Assembly: GCF_031082345.1 (NCBI RefSeq)
Contig: NZ_JAVHLH010000104.1
Coordinates: 1 to 8,992 of the forward strand
Direction: 5' to 3'
DNA length: 8,992 nucleotides
Source: Brevundimonas sp.
GTDB taxonomy: Bacteria; Pseudomonadota; Alphaproteobacteria; Caulobacterales; Caulobacteraceae
Part shown: piece by piece, positions 1-6,275 of the stretch
Position numbering within the stretch: the first letter of the stretch is position 1
Layout: the number at the start of each line of letters is the position of its first letter
Program-made: the position numbers and the translations under genes
Notes under the pieces: generated by a model
Databases searched by the model: none
The model's input: only the letters and a program-made list of their open reading frames with translations
What the model was told of the DNA's origin: nothing

Positions 1-161
1 CCGCCGCCCGCGCCGCCGGGGCGCCGCGGCTGTATCTGGAGACCAGCAGTACGCTGAAGCCCGCCGGGGCCCTCTACCGCGGCTTCGGCTTCATCGACCT
101 GCCGCCCCGGCCGAGCCCCTACGCCCGGGCCGACGTATGGATGGAGAAGCGGCTCCGGTGA
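1..161 (+). CDS. GNAT family N-acetyltransferase, C-terminal fragment (5' end outside window)
   Basis: This is the last 52 codons of a gene that enters from the left edge. It is read in the frame starting at base 3 and stops at TGA 159-161. The visible protein contains LYLETSSTLKPAGALYRGFGF, followed by a proline-rich turn and ADVWMEKRLR at the end. This matches the closing part of the GNAT fold: a beta strand (LYLETS), a helix ending in the common A-x-x-LY-x-x-GF motif, and a last strand ending in a hydrophobic-M-E/K tail. GNAT enzymes transfer an acetyl group from acetyl-CoA to an amine. The substrate cannot be told, because the acetyl-CoA binding loop lies outside the window. It converges on the ABC permease with only 13 bases between the two stop codons, leaving no room for a separate terminator. 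The family call is fairly secure; the specificity is unknown. Confidence 0.75.
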   Translation, partial: AARAAGAPRLYLETSSTLKPAGALYRGFGFIDLPPRPSPYARADVWMEKRLR

Positions 162-174
162 TCGGAGCGGGCCG

Positions 175-1047
175 CTATTCCTTCGACAGGTCCTGCCGTT
201 TGAACCACGCCAGCGCCCCGGCCAGGGGGAGCAGGATCCACAGGCCGAGGCTGGCCCAGGCCTTCAGCACGATGCCGTCGGGCAGGGCGGCCGCCCGCTC
301 GGCACCGGCGATGGCCGCGCTGATCGCGTCGACGGCCGCGCCCGGATTGATCAGCATGGCCAGCCAGGCGTCGGGCGTGAGCCCCATGGTCATCAGCAAA
401 TTGGGTGAGAAGAACTGGGCCACGCCCACGACCAGCGGCACGAACAGCGCCGCCAGCAGTGACCGGGTCACCACCGCCGCCAGCATGCCCATCATGGTGA
501 ACTGGAGGATGCGCGCCCACGACAGGGCCAACTGGCCGATGAACTGGCCCGCCATCGCGCCGGTCATCGAGAAGGTCAGCTGGCGCTCGAACACCGCCGC
601 CTTGATCAGGTTCTCGATCAGGCCGGCGACCAGCATCAGCAGCATGGCGACCAGCGACATGACCGCCACCACCGCCAGCTTGCCCAGCAGCAGATTGGTG
701 CGGCTGTTCCGCGCGCTGATCAGACGCCAGGTCTCCCAGCGGTAGTCCCCGGCGTAGATCGTGGCCGCGCCGATCAGGACGAACAGCAGGATCAGGGGAT
801 TGGCCAGATCTCCCGCCGCCGAAACCACGGCCTCGCCGAGATCCAGCGGGCTGCTGGTCATCATCTGGGTCAGCTCGGGCGGAGCCTCGCCGTCCACCAG
901 CAGCTTGGTCTCGCCGCCCTTGAGGACGAGGTTGGTCAGGGCGCCGATCGCCACCGCGATGATCGGCACGAACAGCACGCTCCAGAACAGGGCGGTGCGG
1001 TTCTTCGACAGGCGGAAGCCTTCCGCGCGGATGGCGTCAACCAGCAT
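175..1047 (-). CDS. ABC-2 type transporter permease subunit
   Basis: This 290-residue membrane protein is the likely partner of the ATPase encoded just upstream. Hydrophobic segments lie at about residues 18-42, 82-100, 121-145, 167-189, 194-212 and 262-282, giving six predicted helices. A large loop at about 43-80 separates the first two. The segment YAGDYRWETWRLISARNSR after helix 2 is typical of ABC-2 permeases of the Bcr/Nat type. In these proteins a charged coupling region follows a conserved [E/D]-[Y/W]-x-x-[G/T]-T-like stretch. The ATG at 1047 lies inside the last codons of the ATPase gene (11-bp overlap). A GGAG sits 7 bases before it (+ strand 1055-1058), so translation is probably coupled. 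Such systems usually export drugs, peptides or lipids, or act on cell-envelope components. Nothing here shows the substrate. Confidence 0.85.
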   Translation of the reverse strand: MLVDAIRAEGFRLSKNRTALFWSVLFVPIIAVAIGALTNLVLKGGETKLLVDGEAPPELTQMMTSSPLDLGEAVVSAAGDLANPLILLFVLIGAATIYAGDYRWETWRLISARNSRTNLLLGKLAVVAVMSLVAMLLMLVAGLIENLIKAAVFERQLTFSMTGAMAGQFIGQLALSWARILQFTMMGMLAAVVTRSLLAALFVPLVVGVAQFFSPNLLMTMGLTPDAWLAMLINPGAAVDAISAAIAGAERAAALPDGIVLKAWASLGLWILLPLAGALAWFKRQDLSKE

Positions 1048-1963
1048 GGATCGTCTCCGGCGTCTGGACGGAGCCCGTCTCGGTGAAGAAGATGGCCTCC
1101 AGGTCGGTGCCGACCCAGCGGGCTTCGTGAATGTCGACCCCGGCCGCGGCCAGGGCGCGGATCAGCGCCGGTCCCTCGTCCCGCTTGATGTCGGCGAGGA
1201 CGGCGTCGCCCTCGGCCGCGCCCTTGGCGCCGAGAACCTCGAGCACCTGATCCTTCTGGGTGACGGACAGGCGCAGCCGCTCGCCGACAGCCGTCAACTC
1301 GCTGACCGCGCCTTCGCGCACCAGCTTGCCCTTGTTGAGGATGGCGACGCGATCGCAGACGCGCTGGACCTCCAGCAGCTGGTGGCTGGCCAGAACGACG
1401 GTGACGCCGTCATCGTCGGCGAGGCTGCGGATCAGGGCCCGCATCTCCTGGATGCCGGGCGGGTCCATGCCGCTGGTCGGCTCGTCGAGGATGATGAGCT
1501 CGGGCCGGCTCATCAGCGAGGCGGCGACGCCGAGCCGCTGCATCATGCCGACGGAGAAGCCGCGCACCCGACGGTCGGCGGCTTCGGTCAGGCCGACGCG
1601 CTGCAGCCAGTGAGGAATGTCGGTCTGGCCGCCGATGCCGTGTTCCAGCGCCAGCCAGCGCAGCACCTGCCGGGCGGTCATATAGGGCGGGAAGCGCGGC
1701 GTTTCGATCATCGAGCCCATGCGACGAAGGTGGCTGACCTCGTTGACGGCCCCGCCCATGACGCTGGCCGTCCCGTCGGTCGCCCGGATCAGGCCCAACA
1801 GGATGCGGAACAGGGTCGACTTGCCGGCCCCGTTGGGCCCCAGCACGCCATAGACCCCGCCTCGGGGGATCGACAGGTCCAGCCCGTCGAGGGCGCGAAC
1901 GGTTCCGTAGGTCTTGGTGAGCCCCAAAACCTGGATAACGGGCGTTTCGATAACAGCGGTCAT
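1037..1963 (-). CDS. ABC transporter ATP-binding protein (BcrA/NatA-like)
   Basis: This 308-residue cytoplasmic ATPase energises the ABC-2 permease encoded immediately downstream. All nucleotide-binding motifs are present: Walker A GPNGAGKST (42-50), the signature FSVGMMQRLG (136-145), Walker B LIILDEPTSGMDP (156-168) with catalytic Glu161 and D-loop, and the H-loop ASHQ with His194. The Q-loop position reads MIETPRF, with Glu87 in place of Gln. That is usual for the bacitracin/Nat-type branch, whose members have a similar 'IE-x-P' segment. Residues past about 215 form the extra C-terminal domain of this branch. I chose ATG 1963 because homology begins just after it. An in-frame TTG at 1999 would add 12 residues unlike the family and has no ribosome site. 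The 3' end overlaps the permease by 11 bp, so the two form an operon. Substrate unknown. Confidence 0.9.
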   Translation of the reverse strand: MTAVIETPVIQVLGLTKTYGTVRALDGLDLSIPRGGVYGVLGPNGAGKSTLFRILLGLIRATDGTASVMGGAVNEVSHLRRMGSMIETPRFPPYMTARQVLRWLALEHGIGGQTDIPHWLQRVGLTEAADRRVRGFSVGMMQRLGVAASLMSRPELIILDEPTSGMDPPGIQEMRALIRSLADDDGVTVVLASHQLLEVQRVCDRVAILNKGKLVREGAVSELTAVGERLRLSVTQKDQVLEVLGAKGAAEGDAVLADIKRDEGPALIRALAAAGVDIHEARWVGTDLEAIFFTETGSVQTPETIHAG

Positions 1964-2136
1964 GGGCGCAGCTTGGACGTGCGTCGCGGTCGAACGCAAG
2001 GCGGCATGGCATTAAGCTTCGGCAATGTGCGAAGAGGCCGGACGCGCCGGGGAACGTGAGGAAAACGTAACCGTTTGGCCGCCGTACGCCTTGATCGCGT
2101 CGAAATGACCGGGCGAAATCGGCGTATAGCTCCTTC
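1964..2136. other. Divergent intergenic region between the ABC operon and the HtrA-like gene
   Basis: These 173 bases are the largest non-coding stretch in the window. They must hold promoters for both directions. On the + side there is the candidate EcfG promoter (2051-2075) and a weak TTGATC at 2091-2096 without a well-spaced -10. For the ABC operon, reading leftward, I see no convincing -35/-10 pair. A single TTAA at 2012-2015 is half of a CtrA-type site only. No hairpin terminator or repeat was seen. Confidence 0.5.
2051..2075 (+). promoter_or_regulatory. Candidate EcfG (general stress sigma factor) promoter upstream of the HtrA-like protease
   Basis: GGAAC at 2051-2055 and CGTT at 2072-2075 are separated by exactly 16 bases. 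This is an exact match to the GGAAC-N16-17-CGTT promoter known for alphaproteobacterial EcfG/SigT general stress sigma factors. It faces the protease gene, and a transcript starting 6-8 bases past the -10 element would have a 5' leader of about 55 bases before ATG 2137. I scanned the other GGAAC words in the window. Only one other non-coding site (7486) comes close, with one mismatch in the -10. The match is seen directly; its use by EcfG is inferred. Confidence 0.6.
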
Positions 2137-3528
2137 ATGACCTTTTGGATGATGATGAAGACCAGCACCCTCGCGATCGCTCTCGCTCTATCCCTCGCCG
2201 CCTGCGGTCAGCCGGACGACAGCCGCGCCCAGGACGGCGTCTTCGCCGACAACCGCGTGCTGCCCGGCGACGCCCTGTCGATGAAGGCCAGCTTCGCCCC
2301 CGTGGTGCGCGAGGCGGCGCCGGCCGTGGTCAATATCGCCGCCCGCGGCGTCCAGCAGGTGCGCGATCCGTTCTGGGGCATCCCGGGCCAGCGCCAGACC
2401 GGCTCGGTCGGCTCCGGCGTCATCGTGCGGCCGGACGGCGTGGTGGTGACCAACAATCACGTCATCGAGGGCATGCAGCAGATCCGCGTCACCCTGAACG
2501 ACCGGCGCGAGTTCTCGGCGCGGGTGGTGCTGGCCGACGCCCGCTCCGACATCGCCGTGCTGCAGCTCGAGGACGTCAACGAGCGGCTGCCGACGCTGAA
2601 CATCGACGACCGCGAGGAGCAGCAGATCGGCGATCTGGTGCTGGCCATCGGCAATCCGTTCGGGGTCGGCCAGACGGTCACCAACGGCATCATCTCGGCC
2701 CTGAACCGCACCGAGACCGGCATTTCCGACAGCGGTTCCTTCATCCAGACCGACGCGGCCATCAATCCGGGCAACTCCGGCGGGGCCCTGGTCGACATGG
2801 ACGGCGACCTGATCGGCATCAACACCGCCATCTTCTCGCGCTCGGGATCGTCGTCGGGCGTCGGCTTCGCCGTGCCCGCGACCCTGGTGAAGCGGGTGGT
2901 CGACTCGGCGGTCGGCGGGGCCACGGCCGTGGTCCGGCCCTGGCTGGGCGTGAAGGGCGAGACGGTCAGCGCCGAGATCGCCCGCAGCCTCGGCCTCGAC
3001 CGGCCGCAGGGGCTGGTGGTCACCGACGTCTGGCCGAACGGCCCGGGGGCTCGCGCCGGCCTGCGCGAGGGCGACGTCATCACCGCCATCGACGGCGCCG
3101 AGATCAACGATCAGGGCGGGCTGAATTTCCGTGTCGCCACGCGCGAGCCGAACGATGCGGTCGCGGTCGCCATTCTCCGCGACGGCCAGCCCCGGACCCT
3201 GAACGCGCGCGTCCAGCGTTTGCCGGGCGACGCGAACATCGACAAGGCCGCCGTCATCCGTTCGGGCGTCTTCAGCGGCGCCCAGGTTCTGGCGCTCAAT
3301 CCGGCGCTCGCTGACAATCTGGGCGGCGATCCGTTCGCGACCGGGGTCATCGTCGGCCGGGTCCAGCGCGGCAGCTACGCCAACGGCATCGGACTGCGCG
3401 GGGGCGACATCATCCTGGCGGTCAATGGTCGGGCGGTGACCTCTGTCGAGCAATTGGGCGATGTCGGCCGGGGCACGGAGATCACGATCAGCCGCGGCGG
3501 CCAGCGGATTTCCGCCGTCGTCCGCTAG
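2137..3528 (+). CDS. HtrA/DegP-family serine endopeptidase with two PDZ domains, predicted lipoprotein
   Basis: This 463-residue envelope protease/chaperone probably degrades or refolds damaged exported proteins. The N-terminus has a short hydrophobic signal and a lipobox, LAAC, with Cys23. The mature protein should therefore be lipid-anchored, with Gly at +2 suggesting the outer membrane. The trypsin-like domain spans about 50-260 with the full triad: His108 (VTNNHV), Asp138 (ARSDIAVL) and Ser214 (PGNSGGAL), plus the family hallmark GNPFGVGQT at 172-180. PDZ1 spans about 266-360, with carboxylate-binding loop WLGV (269-272) and GLREGDVI. PDZ2 spans about 378-463, with GLRGGDII. The start is uncertain: ATGs at 2137, 2149, 2152 and 2155 are all in frame with no clear ribosome site. 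Starting at 2155 gives a classic 16-residue lipoprotein signal. A candidate EcfG promoter lies upstream. Its stop overlaps that of the convergent VOC gene. It resembles DegQ/DegP/MucD in domain order, so I give no symbol. Confidence 0.93.
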   Translation: MTFWMMMKTSTLAIALALSLAACGQPDDSRAQDGVFADNRVLPGDALSMKASFAPVVREAAPAVVNIAARGVQQVRDPFWGIPGQRQTGSVGSGVIVRPDGVVVTNNHVIEGMQQIRVTLNDRREFSARVVLADARSDIAVLQLEDVNERLPTLNIDDREEQQIGDLVLAIGNPFGVGQTVTNGIISALNRTETGISDSGSFIQTDAAINPGNSGGALVDMDGDLIGINTAIFSRSGSSSGVGFAVPATLVKRVVDSAVGGATAVVRPWLGVKGETVSAEIARSLGLDRPQGLVVTDVWPNGPGARAGLREGDVITAIDGAEINDQGGLNFRVATREPNDAVAVAILRDGQPRTLNARVQRLPGDANIDKAAVIRSGVFSGAQVLALNPALADNLGGDPFATGVIVGRVQRGSYANGIGLRGGDIILAVNGRAVTSVEQLGDVGRGTEITISRGGQRISAVVR

Positions 3529-3947
3529 GCCTCGTTCCGCTTCGGCCCGGTCAGCGACCAGACGTGGCCGAACGGATCGCGCAGCTTGGCGTGACGGCCG
3601 TAGAATTCGTCCACCGGAGGCCGGATCGTGACCGCGCCCTCCGCCTCCGCCCGGGCCAGCCAGGCGTCGACGTCGTCGACCGCCAAGGCCACCGTCACCG
3701 TCGTGCCGCCCAGACAGTCCGGCGCCAGGGTCCCGACCCGTTCGATCAGCTCGGGAAACTCGTCGGACAGATAGATGGCGCCGCCGTTGGCCAGTTCGAC
3801 CATGGCGTGACCCAGCCGGCCGTCGTCCATGTCATGGCGCTCGACCGGCCGGCCCCCGAAGGCCCGCACATACCAGTCCAGCGCCCGTGCGCCGTTCCTC
3901 ACCATCAGATACGGAACGACGGGCGGATCGGGCGGCGCCGAAGGCAT
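3525..3947 (-). CDS. VOC family (glyoxalase/PhnB-like) protein, second of a tandem pair
   Basis: This 140-residue cytoplasmic protein has the vicinal-oxygen-chelate fold, built of two beta-alpha-beta-beta-beta units. The first is VVPYLMVRNGARALDWYVRAFGG (about 9-32); the second is VTVALAVDDVDAWLARAEAEGA (about 84-105). It ends with the family hallmark DPFGHVWSL (124-132). His47 (LGHAMV) is at a position often used for metal binding in VOC proteins, but a full set of metal ligands is not evident. VOC members include glyoxalases, dioxygenases and resistance proteins. This PhnB-like group has no assigned reaction that can be read from sequence. Its ATG follows the stop of the upstream paralog after one base, with AAGG 9 bases before the start inside that gene, so co-translation is likely. 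It shares a CTAG containing both stop codons with the protease gene. Confidence 0.88.
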   Translation of the reverse strand: MPSAPPDPPVVPYLMVRNGARALDWYVRAFGGRPVERHDMDDGRLGHAMVELANGGAIYLSDEFPELIERVGTLAPDCLGGTTVTVALAVDDVDAWLARAEAEGAVTIRPPVDEFYGRHAKLRDPFGHVWSLTGPKRNEA

Positions 3948-3948
3948 G

Positions 3949-4365
3949 TTACGTCGCCTTGATCGGCGCCCCGATCGACCAACTGTGCCCGAACGGGTCC
4001 TTCAGCTGGCCGTAGCGGTCGCCCCAGAACTGGTCGGCCATGGGCATGGTCGGGATGGCGCCGGCCAGCAGGGCCCGCGTCCACCATTCGTCGGCGTCGT
4101 CGACCTGCAGGTGCAGGGTGACCCCCTTGGGCACGACATCCTGCTCGCCGCCGTATTCGGGGAATTCGTCGTGCAGCATGACGCTGGAGCCGTTGATCAG
4201 CAGGTGGGCGTGCATCAGCCGCTCGCCGTCGTCAGCCGGCTTCTGATCCAGCACCTGCGCCCCGAAGGCCCGGGTGTAGAACTCCAGCGCCGCCAGTCCG
4301 CCGCGCGACGGGATCACCAGATGCGGCGTGAGGCCCGAGGTCGGGCCCTGGTTCGGATCGGCCAT
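3949..4365 (-). CDS. VOC family (glyoxalase/PhnB-like) protein, first of a tandem pair
   Basis: This 138-residue VOC-fold protein is a paralog of the next gene. Shared landmarks are the opening P-x-L-x-[IV] strand with an AL-[ED]-[FW]-Y-x-RAFG helix, HA at 52-53, DEFPE (66-70), V-D-D-x-D-x-W with an RA-x-x-x-GA helix (88-102), and DPFGHSWSI (123-131). The reaction is unknown. Small VOC proteins of this type are often annotated only as glyoxalase-like. The start at 4365 is fixed by a strong ribosome site, AGAGGAGA, 5 bases upstream. An in-frame ATG at 4392 would put that site inside the coding region. The gene is divergent from rarA and leads a two-gene operon with a 1-bp gap. The paralogs have diverged well, so the duplication is not recent. 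Confidence 0.88.
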   Translation of the reverse strand: MADPNQGPTSGLTPHLVIPSRGGLAALEFYTRAFGAQVLDQKPADDGERLMHAHLLINGSSVMLHDEFPEYGGEQDVVPKGVTLHLQVDDADEWWTRALLAGAIPTMPMADQFWGDRYGQLKDPFGHSWSIGAPIKAT

Positions 4366-4436
4366 GTCGCTCTCCTCTGCGGCGGCCCACACTAACGCGT
4401 GAAATGCGTGTCGGTAACGCCTATCTCTGCTCGCCC
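4366..4436. other. Divergent intergenic region between the VOC pair and rarA
   Basis: These 71 bases separate two divergent starts and must contain both promoters if each gene has its own. Besides the VOC ribosome site, a short direct repeat GCGTG-aaat-GCGTG lies in the middle (about 4397-4410), and TAACGC occurs twice (about 4393 and 4415). No clear sigma-factor promoter was recognised. Confidence 0.35.
4371..4378 (-). promoter_or_regulatory. Strong ribosome binding site deciding the VOC gene start
   Basis: On the minus strand this reads AGAGGAGA, a good match to the anti-Shine-Dalgarno complement, 5 bases before ATG 4365. It rules out the longer in-frame start at 4392 and sets the protein at 138 residues. 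Confidence 0.75.
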
Positions 4437-5756
4437 ATGACCGATCTGTTCGAAGCCTCCGGCATCCATCCCCCTGACGCCCCGCTGGCCGACCGCCTGC
4501 GCCCCCGCACCCTCGACGAGGTGGTGGGCCAGGATCACCTGCTGGGCGAGGGCGGGCCGATCCGGCGCATGGTCGAGGCCGGACGGCTCGGCTCGATGAT
4601 CCTTTGGGGGCCGCCGGGCACCGGCAAGACCACCATCGCCCGGTTGCTGGCCCAGGCCGCCGGCTATCAGTTCCAGCAGATCAGCGCCGTCTTCTCGGGC
4701 GTCGCCGACCTGAAGAAGGCGTTCGAGGCCGCCCGCATGCGCCGCGCGGCGGGCCAGTCGACCCTGCTGTTCGTCGACGAGATCCATCGCTTCAACCGCG
4801 CCCAGCAGGACGGCTTTCTGCCGTTCGTGGAGGAGGGGATCGTCACCCTCGTCGGGGCCACGACCGAGAACCCGTCGTTCGAACTGAACGGGGCGCTGCT
4901 GTCCCGCTCGCAGGTCTATGTCCTCAAACGGCTCGACGACGCGGCGCTCGATCAACTGTTGATTCGGGCCGAGGCGCAGGAGGGCAAGACCCTGCCCCTG
5001 ACCCCGGAAGCGCGTCACGCCCTGCTGGCCCTGGCCGACGGCGACGGCCGCTATCTGCTGACCATGTCGGAGGTCCTGTTCGACCTGACCTCCACTGAGC
5101 CGCTGGACGTCCAGGCCCTGGCCGGCATCCTGCAGAAGCGTGCGCCCGCTTACGACAAAAGTCGAGAAGAGCACTATAACCTTATATCGGCGCTGCATAA
5201 ATCGGTTCGCGGGTCTGACCCTGACGCGGCCCTTTACTGGCTGGCGCGGATGCTGAACGGCGGCGAGGATCCGCTGTATCTGGCGCGTCGTATCGTGCGC
5301 ATGGCGGTCGAGGACATCGGCGAGGCCGACCCCCTGTCGCTGCTGGTCGCCAATGCGGCCAAGGATGCGTACGACTTTCTCGGCAGCCCCGAGGGCGAAC
5401 TGGCCCTGGCCCAGGCCGTGGTCCACCTCGCCACCGCGCCCAAGTCGGTCGGGGTCTACGAGGCCTTCAAGGCGGCGAAGCGGGCGGCGGCCGAGACCGG
5501 CTCGCTGCCGCCGCCGGCCCACATCCGCAACGCCCCGACGAAGCTGATGAAGTCGCTCGGCTACGGCAAGGGCTACCAGTACGACCCCGACACCCCCGAG
5601 GGTTTCTCCGGCGCCGACTTCTTCCCCGACGAGATGGAGCGCCGCGTATTCTACGCCCCGAAAGGCGAGGGGCACGAGGCCAAGGTGAAGGAGCGTCTCG
5701 ACCGCTGGGCGGCGCTGCGGGCGCGGATGCAGCCGGGCGACCCGCCGGAAGGGTAA
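4437..5756 (+). CDS. rarA: RarA/MgsA-type AAA+ ATPase (replication-associated recombination protein A)
   Basis: This 439-residue clamp-loader-like AAA+ ATPase acts at stalled replication forks and single-stranded gaps, and in E. coli it is linked with SSB and recombination. The order from the N-terminus is: MTDLFE start; the GQDHLLG motif (31-37); Walker A GPPGTGKTT (58-66); Walker B LLFVDEIHRFN (110-120) with Asp114 and Glu115; sensor 1 GATTENPSF (140-148); and arginine finger LLSRSQV with Arg157. The C-terminal helical and tetramerisation region includes the hallmark YDKSREEHYNLISALHKS (239-256), then RGSDPDAALYWLARML and a final YGKGYQYDPDTPEGFSGADF block. Length fits the family. I chose ATG 4437 because MTDLFE resembles known family starts; ATG 4404 would add 11 unrelated residues. 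Neither has a clear ribosome site. It is divergent from the VOC pair. Oddly, bases 5151-5207 are AT-rich with rare codons. Confidence 0.95.
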   Translation: MTDLFEASGIHPPDAPLADRLRPRTLDEVVGQDHLLGEGGPIRRMVEAGRLGSMILWGPPGTGKTTIARLLAQAAGYQFQQISAVFSGVADLKKAFEAARMRRAAGQSTLLFVDEIHRFNRAQQDGFLPFVEEGIVTLVGATTENPSFELNGALLSRSQVYVLKRLDDAALDQLLIRAEAQEGKTLPLTPEARHALLALADGDGRYLLTMSEVLFDLTSTEPLDVQALAGILQKRAPAYDKSREEHYNLISALHKSVRGSDPDAALYWLARMLNGGEDPLYLARRIVRMAVEDIGEADPLSLLVANAAKDAYDFLGSPEGELALAQAVVHLATAPKSVGVYEAFKAAKRAAAETGSLPPPAHIRNAPTKLMKSLGYGKGYQYDPDTPEGFSGADFFPDEMERRVFYAPKGEGHEAKVKERLDRWAALRARMQPGDPPEG

Positions 5757-5808
5757 CCGTTGCCGTAACCCTGTTTTCGGACCATCCTCCGCCCATCGGA
5801 ATATCCTT
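5757..5808 (+). other. Intergenic leader between rarA and the four-helix membrane pair
   Basis: This short spacer between the rarA stop and the ribosome site of the next gene has no convincing hairpin with a T-run, so no intrinsic terminator is called. A weak -35-like TTGCCG at 5760-5765 lacks a good -10 partner. The downstream genes may be read from rarA or from a promoter not recognised here. Confidence 0.3.
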
Positions 5809-5816
5809 GGGAGGGG
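5809..5816 (+). promoter_or_regulatory. Ribosome binding site of the first four-helix membrane protein
   Basis: GGGAGGGG lies a few bases before ATG 5820 (5 bases from the GGGAGG core). It is one of the strongest ribosome sites in the window and fixes this start. Confidence 0.75.
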
Positions 5817-5819
5817 ACG

Positions 5820-6275
5820 ATGACCGACAATACCTCGATGACCACGAGCACGCCCTGGCACCTCTGGCTGGTGGGCGTGGTGAGCCTGCTGTGGAACGGC
5901 TTCGGCGGCTACGACTTCATCATGACCACGACGCAGGGCGCGACCTATATGCAGGCCGCTGGTTTCGATCAGCCGCTGATCGACTATTACATGGGCATGC
6001 CGACCTGGATGTACGTCCCGTGGGTGCTCGGCGTCTGGGGCGCGGTGGCGGGGTCCATCCTGCTGCTGATGCGCAGCCGCTTCGCCGTCTGGGCCTTCGG
6101 ACTGTCGCTGATCGGGGCTGTCGTCAGCCTGATCTACGGCCAGTTCATCAATCCGCCGCCGGCCCTGCCGGCTGAACTGGCGATGATGAGCTACATGCCG
6201 TGGGTGATCACGGCCATCGCCGTCTTCCTGGCCTGGTACGCCTGGGCGATGGCGAAGAAGGGCGTTCTCCGGTGA
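5820..6275 (+). CDS. Uncharacterised four-helix integral membrane protein, first of a tandem pair
   Basis: I do not recognise a named function. The 151-residue protein has four predicted membrane helices, at about residues 13-31, 64-84, 88-108 and 125-145. There is a polar loop of about 30 residues after helix 1 and a short basic tail, AKKGVLR. Conserved landmarks shared with the next gene are TPWHLW (11-16), LWNGFGGYDFIMT (24-36), DYY-x-x-MP-x-W (55-63), GVWG-x-x-x-G-x-ILLL (71-83) and WYAWAMAKKGVLR at the end. The aromatic/polar motifs WNGFG and D-[YF] at the edge of helix 1 look like functional rather than packing residues. No signal peptide cleavage site is seen, so it is probably an inner-membrane protein. 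A strong ribosome site precedes it. Its TGA overlaps the GTG start of the paralog, so the pair is probably co-translated and could form a heteromer. Small 'hypothetical' proteins like this are common in Caulobacterales and sphingomonads, from memory rather than a search. Confidence 0.82.
   Translation: MTDNTSMTTSTPWHLWLVGVVSLLWNGFGGYDFIMTTTQGATYMQAAGFDQPLIDYYMGMPTWMYVPWVLGVWGAVAGSILLLMRSRFAVWAFGLSLIGAVVSLIYGQFINPPPALPAELAMMSYMPWVITAIAVFLAWYAWAMAKKGVLR

Noticed and set aside
1964..1999. TTG start at 1999 extending the ABC ATPase by 12 residues
   Set aside because: No ribosome site, a rare start codon and no family similarity in the extension; ATG 1963 fits better.
2012..2026. CtrA-type site (TTAA-N7-TTAA)
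   Set aside because: Only the first TTAA is present; the second half does not match.
761..2059. Long + strand ORF of 432 codons opposite the ABC genes
   Set aside because: It is antisense to two well-supported ABC genes, has a composition typical of shadow frames in GC-rich DNA (rich in Ala, Gly, Asp, Gln, His without domains), and has no ribosome site.
2052..2066. LexA-like box (GAAC-N7-AAAC) in the protease promoter region
   Set aside because: One half differs from the alphaproteobacterial GAAC-N7-GAAC pattern, and the bases are better explained by the exact EcfG match.
2067..2075. Nine-base word GTAACCGTT repeated at 5753-5761
   Set aside because: The second copy spans the rarA stop codon and lacks the GGAAC partner; most likely coincidence.
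2188..3453. 421-codon minus-strand ORF inside the HtrA-like gene
   Set aside because: Shadow frame of a complete protease; low-complexity Asp/Ala/Gly/His content and no recognisable motif.
4404..4436. ATG 4404 as the rarA start
   Set aside because: The 11 extra residues are unlike the family, whose proteins begin close to the DLFE motif. It cannot be fully excluded because neither start has a strong ribosome site.
5751..5779. Possible intrinsic terminator after rarA (GGT/ACC-type short pairings followed by TTTT)
   Set aside because: The best stem is about five pairs including a wobble, and only four T residues follow after a gap; too weak to call.
4392..5861. 489-codon minus-strand ORF covering rarA
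   Set aside because: Antisense shadow of rarA; no domain, and it would overlap the start of the next gene.
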